Source of the DNA: JALYXV01 sp963733505
GTDB taxonomy: Bacteria > Actinomycetota > Acidimicrobiia > Acidimicrobiales > Palsa-688
Direction of reading: 5' to 3'
Length of the DNA: 64,000 nucleotides
Assembly: GCA_963733505.1 (NCBI GenBank)
Contig: CAVTDW010000023.1
Coordinates: 186,001 to 250,000, forward strand
The notes under the pieces are model-generated. The model was not told the origin of the DNA. It saw only the letters and a list, made by a program, of their open reading frames with translations, and ran no database searches. The position numbers were made by a program, and so were the translations under genes. Position 1 is the stretch's first letter. Every line of letters begins with the position of its first letter. Shown one piece after another: positions 1 through 8,701 of the stretch.

Positions 1-2308
1 CCCTCGATCTGGCCCTCGCACAACTGCGGGTTCACGGCCCGGCCCACATCGTGCACCGCCACCACCTTGTCGATGGCGCCCGTCTCGCGGTCCATCACCA
101 CCATCTGGGCGGCGTAGCCGAACGCCGAGTGGATAACCGGGTGCTCCAGCCCCTCGGAGAGCGAGTTGGTCCAGTCCACGCGGTACTCGCCCAGGTAGTC
201 GACACCTACCTGGCACCCGCCCTGGCGGGCCGCCCGGCAGGCGTCCTTGACGGCGCCCGCGCCCATCAACGTCCCCCGGCTTCCCGTCGTCTGGCCGAAA
301 CCCAGTTCGCGACTGGTATCGACCAGCACCCGGATCCGGGCGGCGTCCACGCCCAGGTCGCCCAACTCCTCCACCGCCACCTGCAGGGCGACGGTATGGA
401 CGCCCTGGCCCATCTCGGTCCAGCCGTGGCGCACCTCGATCGTGCCGTCGGGCTGGAAACGCACCACCGCCTTGGTGACCTCCTTGAATCCGTTGCCCAG
501 GCCGGAGTTCTTGAGCCCGAGGCCCAGGCCGACGGCCTTGGACGGATCGGCGCGGGCCGCCTCGTACGCCGGCCGGATCACCTCCAGACACCGCGCCGCA
601 CCCAGGCAACCGTCGTCCATGATCTGCCCCGGTCCCCAGACCTGGCCCGGTGTGATGACGTTGCGCCTGCGGATCTCCCAGCCCGATATCCCGACCAACG
701 ACGCCAGGCGGTCGAGCACCCCTTCCATGGCGAACTGGGCCTGGTTGGCGCCGAAGCCCCGGAAGGCGCCGCAGATCGGGTTGTTGGTCCGGGCGGCCAC
801 GGACTCCACGTCGATCGCCGGCACCTGGTAGGGGCCGCTGGCATGGCCCGCGGCGCGCTCCAGCACCTTCATGCCCACGCTGGCGTAGGCGCCGGAGTCG
901 CCGAGCAGGCGGCACTTCAGCGCCGTCAGGCGGCCCTGGTCGTCGCATCCGGCCCAGTACTCGGCTCGGACCGGGTGGCGCTTGGCATGGATGAGGAGGC
1001 TCTCCTCGCGCGACAGCGTGCACTTCACCGGCCGCCCGAGCAGCCAGGCCGCCAGCGCCGTCTGGGCCTGGTTGGCCATGTCCTCCTTGCCGCCGAACGC
1101 CCCACCATTGGAGACCAGCTCGACGGTCACCGAGTCCCGCGCCACGCCCAGCACCGAGGCGATCTGGTCGCGGTCGTCCCAGACGCCTTGGCCGCCGGAG
1201 TACACGTGCAGGCCGCCCCCCGGGAGGGGCACCGCCACGGTCGATTCCGGCTCCAGGAACGCCTGCTCCACCCGCTGGGTCTGGAACACCTGGTGCACCA
1301 CATGCGCCGCCCCCGCCAACCCCCCCGCCACGTCACCGCGCCGGTAGGTCGACCGGGACAGCACGTTGGAATCGGTCCCCCACACCGCGATCGGGCTGCC
1401 CGCCGCCACCGCCGCCGCCGGGTCCGTGACCGGCTCCAACACGTCGTACGAAACCGACACCAAGGCGGCGGCATCGCGGGCATGGTCCCGGGTGTCGGCC
1501 ACGACCACCGCCAGCACGTCGCCCAGGTAGGACGTCTGCCCGCCCACGGGTATGAACACCGGCCAGTCCTTGTGGATGATCCCCACCCGCAACGCTCCTG
1601 CGGACGTCGGCCGCGGTGTACACCGCCACGACTCCGGGCGCCGCCGCCGCGGCCGCGGTCGAGATGCCCCGCACCTCGGCCCGAGCGTGGTCCGCCAGAT
1701 GCAGGGCCGCATGCAGCAGGCCCGGCAAACGGATGTCGTCCACGTAGTCCCGGTCGCCCAGCGTCAGCGCCTCGGCCTGGTAGCGCCCCCCACTGCTCCC
1801 CACCCCGCCCGCCGCGGGCGCCACCGATGGCGTCGAACCCCGCGCCACCATCTCGATGGCGTCGAGGATCTTGACGTAGCCCGTGCAACGGCACAGATGG
1901 GCGCCGAGATGGCGCGCCATCTCCTCGCGGGTCAGCGCCGCCCCCTTCTTGTCGATCTGGGCCTTGGCCCGCACCACGATCCCGGGGATGCAGAACCCGC
2001 ACTGCAAGCCCCCGCAGGCGGCAAACGCGGTCGCGAACCGAGACCGCTCCGCCTCGGGCAACCCCTCGACGGTGACGACGCTGCGCCCCGACGCCTTGGC
2101 AACGGGGTACTGGCAGCTCACTTGGGCCTTGCCGTCGATCAGCACCGTGCAGCACCCGCACTGGCCGGTCGGCGAACACCCGTCCTTGGCCGACGGTCAG
2201 GTCCAGCTCCTCACGAAGCGCCGCCAGCAGGTGCGGATGGTCGGCCCGTACCGACGCCGGCGCCCCGTTGACCGTGAAGGTCACGACATTGGTGTCGACC
2301 GCGGTCAT
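1..2308 (-). CDS. Xanthine dehydrogenase-family molybdenum hydroxylase, fused 2Fe-2S and Mo-binding domains (partial, frameshifted)
   Basis: This is a molybdopterin hydroxylase that would oxidise a purine or similar N-heterocycle. The N-terminal 2Fe-2S part carries CSPTGQCGCC, CGGLQCGFCIPG and CRCTGY. The Mo-binding part follows in the same chain, with GGAFGGKEDM, CGAFRGFGANQ and MGQGVHTV. An FAD domain is absent. This fused 2Fe-2S/Mo layout is the one seen in XdhD and the so-called selenium-dependent xanthine dehydrogenases. The coding frame changes near 2191 and near 1600, each equal to one extra base, and conserved sequence continues on both sides. The start ATG at 2308 overlaps the stop of the upstream nitrilase gene (ATGA). 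The C-terminus lies beyond the left edge; the last residues seen are VNPQLCEGQIEG. The exact substrate cannot be read from sequence. Confidence 0.85.
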
Positions 2309-3259
2309 GCAGGCCCTACACGGGATTCGCCCGGCGCGGGCGCGATGGCCCCCCGCTGGCTCGTGATCAGCCCGTAGTGCTCGATCATCCGGTACCGCTC
2401 GAAGTCGAACAGCGTCGCCTTGTAGTGGGCGCACAGGTCGAGATCGCACGCCGCCACCACCAGCTCGTCGCCCTCGGTGGCGGCAGCCGCCACGATCTGG
2501 CCGGACGGAGCGATGATGCAGCTCTCGGACAGCATCTCCGCCCCCTCCTCCATCCCCCCCTTGGCCACGCCGACCACCCAGGTTCCGTTCTGATACGCCC
2601 CCGACTGCATGACCAGCGCGTTGTGGAACCCCTGCAAGGGGTCCTGGGCCGGGTCGGGCGGGTAGTGCCGCGGCGTGTTGTAGCCGCACAGGATCAGCTC
2701 GACCCCCTGGAGCCCCATCACCCGGTACGTCTCGGGCCAGCGGCGGTCGTTGCAGATCATCATCCCGACGATCCCGCCAAAACTGCGCCACACCCCGAAA
2801 CCATCCGGTCCGGGCTCGAAGTACCGCCGCTCCAGGTGCTGGAACGGCCGCCACGACTCGATCTCCTCGTGCCCCGGCAGATGCACCTTGCGAAAGATCC
2901 CGACGACCGAGCCGTCGCGCTCCACCAGGATCTGGCTGTTGTAGCGGTGCCCGTCAGGCGTCAACTCGGCATACCCGAGGCAGAAGCCCACCCCGAGCTC
3001 GGCTGCCGACATCGAACAGCGCCTTGGTAGCAGGACCGGGCATCTCGGTCTCGAACCAGCCGTCGAGCTCCCGGGGATCCTCGATGGCCCACCGGGGGAA
3101 GAAGCTGGTCAGCGCCAGCTCGGGAAACACGACCAGCTGGCACCCTCGCCCGGCACCCTCCTCGAGCAGGGCGACGAGCCGCCCGACGACCGATTCCCGG
3201 CTTTCGTGGCGCCCGACCGGCCCGAGCTGGCCCGCCCCCACGACGACCGTCCGGGTCAC
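2305..3259 (-). CDS. N-carbamoyl-D-amino-acid hydrolase-like nitrilase (frameshifted)
   Basis: This nitrilase-superfamily enzyme probably cleaves an N-carbamoyl group to give ammonia, CO2 and a free amino compound. The Glu-Lys-Cys triad is visible as VFPELALT, FRKVHLPGH and MICNDRRWPE. The stretch LPGHEEIESWRPFQHLERR resembles Agrobacterium N-carbamoyl-D-amino-acid hydrolase as I remember it. The frame changes near 3008: the first 80 or so residues end at TKALFD and the second frame resumes at AAELGVGFCLGYAEL. Removing one base joins them without a gap. The GTG start at 3259 overlaps the stop of the upstream M20 gene, and its own stop overlaps the dehydrogenase start, so the three genes are translationally coupled. 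A beta-ureidopropionase role is an alternative. Confidence 0.85.
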
Positions 3260-4491
3260 GACGCCAACTCCAACACCACTTGCAGCAACACGTTCGCCCC
3301 TGCCTCCAGGTCCTCCGGCGCGGTGTACTCCGCCGGGTTGTGGCTGATGCCACCCACGCTAGGCACAAAAATCATTCCCGCCGGACAAACCCGGGCCAGC
3401 ATCTGGGCGTCGTGGCCGGCGCCCGACGGCAGTCGCAGGGTCGAATGCCCGAGCCGCCGGGCCGTCGCCTCGACCAGGTCGACGACGCCCGCGTCGAACA
3501 CCACGGGCTCGAACCGGGCGAGCGACCGCGCTCGGATCCGGACCCCTTCTGCTTCCGCGACCTGGGGAAAATACGCCGCCAGGCGCTGCTCGGCGTCGGT
3601 CAGAGCGGACTCGTCGGTGTTGCGCAGGTCGACCGTCAGGGTCGCCAGCGACGCAATGACATTGACGAGGTCGGGGCGCACGCGAAGCGATCCGACCGTC
3701 GCCACCTGGGGCGGACCCATCTCCTGCGCCAACCGGCGCACGAATGCCGTGATCGCGGCGGCGGCGTACCCGGCGTCATGGCGCAGCGACATCGGGGTCG
3801 TGCCGGCGTGGTTGGACTGGCCTTCGATGGTCAGCTCGGTCCAGGAAATGCCCTGGACGCCTTCGACGACGCCGATCGCGATGCCCGCCGCTTCGAGGAC
3901 CGGTCCCTGCTCGATATGAAGTTCGACGTAGGCGTGGGGCGGACGCCCAGGGCATGGATGGGGGCCCAGGTACCCGATGCGGGCCAGCTCGTCGCCCAGC
4001 CGGGCGCCGTCGATGCCCACGACGTCATGCGCCTCCTCGGCCGCCAAACCGCCGGCGTAGGTGAGCGAGCCCAGCATGTCGGGGGCGAAACGGGACCCCT
4101 CCTCGTCGGTGAAGAACGCCACCGCCAGCGGCCGCGCCGTGGTCAGTCCGGACTCGATCACCGACTCGATCACCTCGAGGCCGCCCAGCACCCCGAGGTT
4201 GCCGTCGTAGCGGCCCCCGGTGCGGACGGTGTCGATGTGCGAGCCGATGAGCACCGGTGCCTCGTCGGGGTCCCCCCACTGGGCCACCACGTTGCCGATC
4301 ACGTCGATACGCACGTCGAGGCCCAAGTCCTGCATCCAGGTCACGACCAGGTCGCGCCCGGCCTTGTCGTCGTCGCTCAGCGCCAGCCGGCAACACCCGC
4401 CGCCGTCGATGGCACCCAACTCGGCCAGGGCCTCCAAGCGCGAAAGTAGGCGGTGTCCATCGACTCGAAGCGAAGCGGTGGACTCGAGCAG
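3256..4491 (-). CDS. M20-family Zn-dependent amidohydrolase (allantoate amidohydrolase / N-carbamoyl-L-amino-acid hydrolase type)
   Basis: This is a cytoplasmic dinuclear metal hydrolase that removes carbamoyl groups from allantoate, ureidoglycine or N-carbamoyl amino acids. Metal-binding motifs are GSHIDTV, TDEEGSRF, ELHIEQGP and a C-terminal SHNPAE. The dimerisation-domain signature GQSNHAGTTPM is present. The first ordinary start in frame is TTG at 4437, but the reading frame upstream to a TAA at 4498 encodes RVDGHRLLSRLEALAELG, which matches the family N-terminus. The true start is therefore probably further up, for example CTG at 4491, and the interval 4437-4491 is uncertain. It is the first gene of a coupled operon with the nitrilase and the Mo hydroxylase, and it diverges from the regulator at 4547. 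Confidence 0.85.
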   Translation of the reverse strand: MLESTASLRVDGHRLLSRLEALAELGAIDGGGCCRLALSDDDKAGRDLVVTWMQDLGLDVRIDVIGNVVAQWGDPDEAPVLIGSHIDTVRTGGRYDGNLGVLGGLEVIESVIESGLTTARPLAVAFFTDEEGSRFAPDMLGSLTYAGGLAAEEAHDVVGIDGARLGDELARIGYLGPHPCPGRPPHAYVELHIEQGPVLEAAGIAIGVVEGVQGISWTELTIEGQSNHAGTTPMSLRHDAGYAAAAITAFVRRLAQEMGPPQVATVGSLRVRPDLVNVIASLATLTVDLRNTDESALTDAEQRLAAYFPQVAEAEGVRIRARSLARFEPVVFDAGVVDLVEATARRLGHSTLRLPSGAGHDAQMLARVCPAGMIFVPSVGGISHNPAEYTAPEDLEAGANVLLQVVLELAS

Positions 4492-4496
4492 GGCGA

Positions 4497-4511
4497 TTTA
4501 CAAGTTGTAAA
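4497..4511. promoter_or_regulatory. Perfect palindrome, candidate operator in divergent promoter
   Basis: TTTACAAGTTGTAAA is a 7-bp perfect inverted repeat around one base. It is AT-rich in very GC-rich surroundings and lies between the divergent M20 hydrolase and the HTH regulator. That placement suggests autoregulation and control of the catabolic operon by the neighbouring regulator. I saw no second copy of this site in the window, although I could not search exhaustively. Confidence 0.55.
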
Positions 4512-4534
4512 CTCTGAGGCGACGACTTGTCAAG
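4504..4534 (-). promoter_or_regulatory. Possible promoter of the M20 hydrolase operon
   Basis: On the minus strand a consensus TTGACA (4534-4529) is followed 19 bases later by TACAAC (4509-4504), which overlaps the palindrome at 4497-4511. A transcript from here would begin very close to the upstream CTG candidate start, implying little or no leader. The -10 match is only moderate and the spacing is long. Confidence 0.25.
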
Positions 4535-4546
4535 CGGGGAGGGCAG

Positions 4547-5149
4547 GTGGACGTGCGGCTGGAATTCACCGTCGAACCCTTCCTGGAGGGTTCGCCCGGT
4601 CCCCACGTCAAGGCCGCGGTCGAGGAGGCCCGGCGCCAGGGTCTGGAACCCGAGATGGGACCATTCGGCACCACCATCGAGGGTGAGGCGGCCGCGCTCC
4701 TTCCCGGCCTGGGAGCCATCGTCGGCGCAGCCGTCGACGCCGGGGCCAGCCGGGTCGCGCTGGCGGTGTCCCGTCGCCCGGCGGTGCCCACCCACCCGTT
4801 CCTCACCGCCCTCGGGCCGCTGGCCGACGCCCTGGGTGCCCAGATGATTCCCCGCGAGGACTTGGCGCCGGGCGACATCCCGCTGGCGTTCGACGGGGAG
4901 ATCCTGGCGGGCATCCGACTCCCGCGGGCCCGGGGGCTGCTCGACCGGCTCGTCGCCGAGGTGGAACGGGAACTCGGCGGGAAGCTCTCCGACCTCAGCC
5001 GGGAGGACAAGCAGCAGGCGGTGAAGCTGCTGAATGATCGGGGCGCCTTCAGCCTGCGGCGGTCGGTCGAGGACGTGGCCGACGCGCTGGGCGTGAGCCG
5101 CATCACCGTCTACAACTATCTCAACGCCGTCACCCGCCAGGGCAGCTAA
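4547..5149 (+). CDS. Transcriptional regulator: YkoF/MTH1187-type ligand-binding domain fused to YheO-type HTH
   Basis: The 200-residue protein has two parts. Residues 1 to about 90 resemble the small ferredoxin-like thiamine/pyrimidine-binding domain of the YkoF/MTH1187 family (EFTVEPFLEG, then GPFGTTIEGE). The C-terminal 60 residues match the YheO/DauR-type helix-turn-helix, with LNDRGAFSLRRSVEDVADAL followed by GVSRITVYNYL. The GTG start at 4547 has a GGGGAGGG ribosome-binding site. The stop is two bases before the sugar kinase start, so the two genes are co-transcribed. The inferred role is a ligand-responsive regulator of the surrounding nucleobase genes, probably acting at the palindrome 4497-4511. 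The ligand is unknown; a thiamine precursor, pyrimidine or purine derivative are all possible. Confidence 0.75.
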   Translation: MDVRLEFTVEPFLEGSPGPHVKAAVEEARRQGLEPEMGPFGTTIEGEAAALLPGLGAIVGAAVDAGASRVALAVSRRPAVPTHPFLTALGPLADALGAQMIPREDLAPGDIPLAFDGEILAGIRLPRARGLLDRLVAEVERELGGKLSDLSREDKQQAVKLLNDRGAFSLRRSVEDVADALGVSRITVYNYLNAVTRQGS

Positions 5150-5151
5150 CG

Positions 5152-6043
5152 GTGTCCCGGGTCGTCGTCGTCGGCAGCATCAACATGGATGTGGTGGCGC
5201 GCGCGCCCCGCCACCCCGCGGTGGGCGAAACCCTGCTCGGCTCGGCGTTGACGTTCGTGCCGGGAGGCAAGGGCGCCAATCAAGCCGTGGCCGCGGCGCG
5301 CCTGGCGGCACCCACCGAGCTGGTGGGCCGGGTGGGAGCCGACGCCTTCGGCGACTCGCTCCTCGAATTCCTCTCGGCTGAGCGAGTGGGCACGCGCCGG
5401 GTCCAGCGCCTGCCCGAGGTGACGACTGGGGTGGCGATCATCGTGGTCGACGACGAGGGCGACAACACGATCGTCGTCGTGCCGGGCGCCAACCATGCCC
5501 TCACGCCGGCCGACGTCGACTCCCTGCCCATCGAGGCCGACGACATCGTGGTCGTCCAGTACGAACTCCCGTTGGAGGTGGTGTTTGCCGCCTTGTCACG
5601 GTCCCGGCGCAACGGCGCCCGGACGATCCTGAACCCGGCACCGGCCCATGGCGTCGCCGCCCGAGCTGCTGCGCCTGGCCGATTTCCTGGTGGTCAACGA
5701 GAGCGAGCTGGCCTTCTTCACCGATGGCGCCGGCGACGTCATCGCCGGTGTGGAGGCGCTGCGCCAGCGGCCCGACCAGGTGGTGATCGCCACCATCGGA
5801 CCAGGCGGCGCCGTCGCCCTCATCGGCACCGACATCGTGGAGGTCAAGGGACGCAAGGTTCCAGTCGTCGACACGACCGGGGCGGGCGACTGTTTCGTCG
5901 GTGCCCTGGCCGCGGCGCTGTCGTCGTGGGCCGAGGTCGACGAGGCGGTGCACTTCGCCAACCTGGCGGCGTCGCTCGCCGTGCAGCGTCCCGGTGCCGG
6001 CACCGGTATGCCCACCCTGGCGGACGTCGAAGCGCTCGGTTGA
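5152..6043 (+). CDS. PfkB-family sugar kinase, ribokinase-like (frameshifted)
   Basis: This kinase would phosphorylate ribose released by the nucleoside hydrolase next door. The N-terminal half has VVVVGSINMDVVARAP and GGKGANQAVAAARLA. The C-terminal half has DTTGAGDCFVGALAA, which carries the catalytic Asp and anion hole. Continuity is broken near 5650: the first frame ends at ILNPAPAHG and the second resumes at SPPELLRLADFLVVNESEL, equal to one extra base. The GTG start at 5152 lies two bases after the regulator stop. Adenosine or another nucleoside kinase of the same family cannot be excluded, but GGKGANQ is typical of ribokinase. Confidence 0.85.
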
Positions 6044-6150
6044 CGGCCGGCGCCTTCGTTGTTCGCACCCATGACCCCTGGTGGTCACGTCGTAGCGCTC
6101 GGATGACGGTCCGGCGCCTTCTTTGTTAGCACTACATGACCCCTGGCGGT
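6024..6150 (+). repeat. Imperfect direct repeat of about 63 bp covering the kinase 3' end
   Basis: The stretch beginning ACGTCGAAGCGCTCGG at 6024, which includes the kinase stop codon, is repeated from 6087 as ACGTCGTAGCGCTCGG. Both copies continue through CCGGCGCCTTC and end in ATGACCCCTGG. Copy 2 holds the strong hairpin at 6127-6162; copy 1 can form only a short version. It looks like a tandem duplication of gene end plus hairpin. Confidence 0.7.
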
Positions 6151-6162
6151 CATGTAGTGCTA
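6127..6162 (+). terminator. Perfect 15-bp stem-loop after the kinase gene
   Basis: TAGCACTACATGACC (6127-6141) pairs perfectly with GGTCATGTAGTGCTA (6148-6162) around the loop CCTGGC. No T-run follows, so this is either a non-canonical terminator or mRNA-stabilising structure, or a protein-binding palindrome ahead of the nucleoside hydrolase. Confidence 0.55.
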
Positions 6163-6262
6163 GGAAGGGGCCGGGGTCCGGGAAGTGGGCTGGCTTCCCC
6201 GGCGGCGCTAGTTTCGGCACTCGGCGAGGCCTTTTCCCAGATCTCTATCGAAAGGCGGGCCC

Positions 6263-7247
6263 ATGCCCCGGGCCGTGATCATCGACACCGACGGCGGGGT
6301 GGACGACGCCGCGGCGCTGTGGTGGGCGCTGCGCTCGCCCGAGCTGGACGTGCTCGCCGTGACCGTCGTCTGGGGGAACGTGGCGCTCGACACCGCGATG
6401 ACCAGCGTGGGCCGGGTGCTGGCGGCGGCGGGGCGGGCCGACATCCCCGTTGCCCGCGGCGCCGCCGGGCCGGTGGGGGTGGCGCCGGCGTTGCGGCCGG
6501 CCACCTTCATCCACGGCGACGACGGGCTGGGCAACACGACCGAGGGCCGGCCCGCCCCGGCCATGAACGTCGCCACCGAGGCGGCCCCCGCACTCATCGG
6601 CGCGGCTGTGCCGGGCGCGGCCGGGCGAAGTGTCGTTGCTCACCATCGGACCGCTGTCCAACCTGGGGCTGGTGCTGGCCGACGACCCCGACTTCGCCGG
6701 CGCCGTCGGGGAGCTGGTCGTCATGGGCGGCTCGGCCCGCGCCGGTGGCAATGCCCTCCCGGCCGCCGAGGCCAACATCGCCCACGACCCGATGGCGGCG
6801 GCGCTGGTGGCGGCGGCCGGCTGGGCCCAGCCGCCGCTGTTGGTCGGCCTCGACGTGACCCGGGAGGCGACGCTGACCGACGGCCACTTCGCACTGCTGG
6901 GCGAGCACCGCAGCGCGGCCGCGGCGTTCCTCGACGCTCCATTGCGGTTCTACCGCCAGTTCGGCTCGGTATTGACCGCGCCCTACTGCCCCTGTCACGA
7001 CCTGGTGGCGGCCATGGCGTTGGCCGACCCCGCCCTGATCTCCGACGCCCCGGTGCTGCCGATGGCGGTCGACGACGCCGGGGGGCCGGCGTGGGGCGCC
7101 ACCGTCGTCGACTTCCGGGCCCCCGCCGTGGCTCGGCTGCGGGGGGCGGAGCAGGACCAGGCGCCTGGTTTCGCCCCGTGGCGGATCGGGCTGGGCGCCG
7201 ACGTGGCGCGCTTCCGCAGCCAGGCCGCGGCCTTGTTCGGCGGCTGA
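6263..7247 (+). CDS. Inosine/uridine-preferring nucleoside hydrolase (frameshifted)
   Basis: This enzyme hydrolyses the N-glycosidic bond of ribonucleosides to free base and ribose. The N-terminal calcium-binding signature DTDGGVDDAAALWW is present, and the C-terminal half has SLLTIGPLSNLG and CPCHDLVAAMAL. The frame changes near 6615. The first frame runs to ATEAAPALIG and the second resumes at RPGEVSLLTIGPL, equal to one extra base. The start ATG at 6263 lies about 100 bases after the hairpin. Its TGA overlaps the MFS transporter ATG (TGATG), so both are co-translated. Base release here would feed the deaminases and dehydrogenases of the island, and ribose would feed the kinase. Confidence 0.87.
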
Positions 7248-8608
7248 TGCGCCTCGAATCGCCGCCGGTCGACCTGCGCGACGACCCTCGCCGGTGGTGG
7301 GCCCTGGCGGTGTTGTGCCTGGCGCTGTGCGCCATCGTCATCGACAACACCATCTTGAATGTCGCCCTGCCGACCCTGCGCCGGGGCCTGCACGCCAGCG
7401 AAACGGACCTGCAATGGGTCACGACCGCCTACGCGTTGACCCTGTCGGGGTTGCTGCTGCCCTTGGGGGTGCTGGGCGATCGCTTCGGCCGTCGGGGCCT
7501 GCTGCTGGCCGGACTGATGCTGTTCGGATCGGCGTCGGCCGCCGCCGCGTTCACGTCGAGCCCGTTGCAGCTGGCGCTCGCCCGGGGGGCCATGGGCGTG
7601 GGCGGGGCGGCCAGCATGCCCGCCACGCTGTCGATCCTGGGCAACATCTTCCGCGAAGACGAGCGGGCCCGGGCCATCGCCATCTGGGCCAGCGTCGCCG
7701 GGATCGCGGCCGCCCTCGGGCCGATCGTCGGCGGCGTGTTGTTGAGCCGGTTCTGGTGGGGTTCGGTGTTCCTGGTCAACGTGCCGGTGGTCGTGGTGAC
7801 GGTGGCGGCGGTGGTCGTGTTGTTGCCCAGCTCCCGGGCCCCCGTCGCCCGGGCGATCGACGGGCGGGGGTCGTTCCTGTGGGCGGGGTCGCTGGCGCTG
7901 TTGCTGTTCGCCATCATCGAGGGCCCGGTGCGGGGGTGGCGGTCGCCGTCGGTCGTCGTGGCGTTCCTGCTGTCCGGCGCCTTGATGGCCCTGTTTGCCC
8001 GGGCGGAGCGCCGCGCCCGGGCGCCCATGCTGGCGCCGGCTGTGGCTCGGGACCGGCGGATGCAGGCGGGGACGATCACGGTGATCGGGATGTTCTTCGC
8101 CGCCTTCGGCACTCAGTTCACGTTGACGCAGTGGATCCAGGGACCGCGGGGGCACAGTGCCCTGTTCACCGGTCTGTGTTTCATGCCCATGGCGCTCACG
8201 ACGGTGGTGACCACGACGTGCAACCCGGTCGTGGCCCGTCGGTGGGGGCCACGGTTGGTGGTGGCGGGTGGCCTGGCGACCATGTCCGTTTCGTTGCTGC
8301 TGGTGGGCTGGGCGGTGGCTTCGGGGCAGCTGGTGCTGGTTGCCCTGGCGCTGGTCGCGGTCGGCGCCGGTCAGGGCATCGCCATCCCCTCGGCGGTGGA
8401 GCTGATCATGATGTCGGTGCCGCCCGAGCAGGCAGGCTCGGCGGCGGGTGTCAACGAAACCGTCGTGGAAGCGGGTGGGGCGGTCGGCGTGGCGGTGCTG
8501 GGCAGCCTGATCGCGGCGGGCGCCGGGTTCAGCACGCCCCTGGTCGTCGCCGCGGCCGCGGTGTTGCTGACTGCGGCGGCCGTGTTCCGGATCCTCCCGC
8601 GGGGGTAG
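7247..8608 (+). CDS. MFS transporter, DHA2 (EmrB/QacA)-like
   Basis: This 453-residue integral membrane protein has about 14 hydrophobic segments. The loop 2-3 motif GVLGDRFGRRGLLLAG and the LDxTIVNVALP-like N-terminus (IDNTILNVALPTLRR) place it among proton-driven DHA2 exporters. It is translationally coupled to the nucleoside hydrolase, which suggests a link to nucleosides, bases or a toxic analogue. Family membership alone would predict drug efflux, so the substrate is open. Confidence 0.85.
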   Translation: MRLESPPVDLRDDPRRWWALAVLCLALCAIVIDNTILNVALPTLRRGLHASETDLQWVTTAYALTLSGLLLPLGVLGDRFGRRGLLLAGLMLFGSASAAAAFTSSPLQLALARGAMGVGGAASMPATLSILGNIFREDERARAIAIWASVAGIAAALGPIVGGVLLSRFWWGSVFLVNVPVVVVTVAAVVVLLPSSRAPVARAIDGRGSFLWAGSLALLLFAIIEGPVRGWRSPSVVVAFLLSGALMALFARAERRARAPMLAPAVARDRRMQAGTITVIGMFFAAFGTQFTLTQWIQGPRGHSALFTGLCFMPMALTTVVTTTCNPVVARRWGPRLVVAGGLATMSVSLLLVGWAVASGQLVLVALALVAVGAGQGIAIPSAVELIMMSVPPEQAGSAAGVNETVVEAGGAVGVAVLGSLIAAGAGFSTPLVVAAAAVLLTAAAVFRILPRG

Positions 8609-8649
8609 CGCGCCCGAGGCGGCGATGGGTCGGGGGGCCCCGGGGGTCC

Positions 8650-8685
8650 GGTGCCGGTGCCGGTGCCGGTTCAGGTGCCGGTGCC
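8650..8685. repeat. GGTGCC hexanucleotide repeat between convergent genes
   Basis: Six 6-base units, five GGTGCC and one GGTTCA, fill the gap between the convergent MFS and adenosine deaminase genes. They could form GC-rich structure that assists termination, or be a slippage-prone microsatellite. Confidence 0.6.
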
Positions 8686-8701
8686 GGGCGCCGGTGGCGG
8701 C

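Noticed and set aside
51..1874. Long open frame on the plus strand opposite the Mo hydroxylase
   Set aside because: It is Arg/His/Pro/Gly-rich with no family motif; it mirrors the conserved minus-strand gene, as expected in very GC-rich DNA.
3280..4449. Long plus-strand open frame opposite the M20 hydrolase
   Set aside because: The minus frame has all metal-binding motifs; the plus frame has none.
7247..8608. Assignment of the MFS protein as a dedicated nucleoside importer
   Set aside because: The DHA2-type motifs point to proton-coupled export; only the gene neighbourhood suggests nucleosides.
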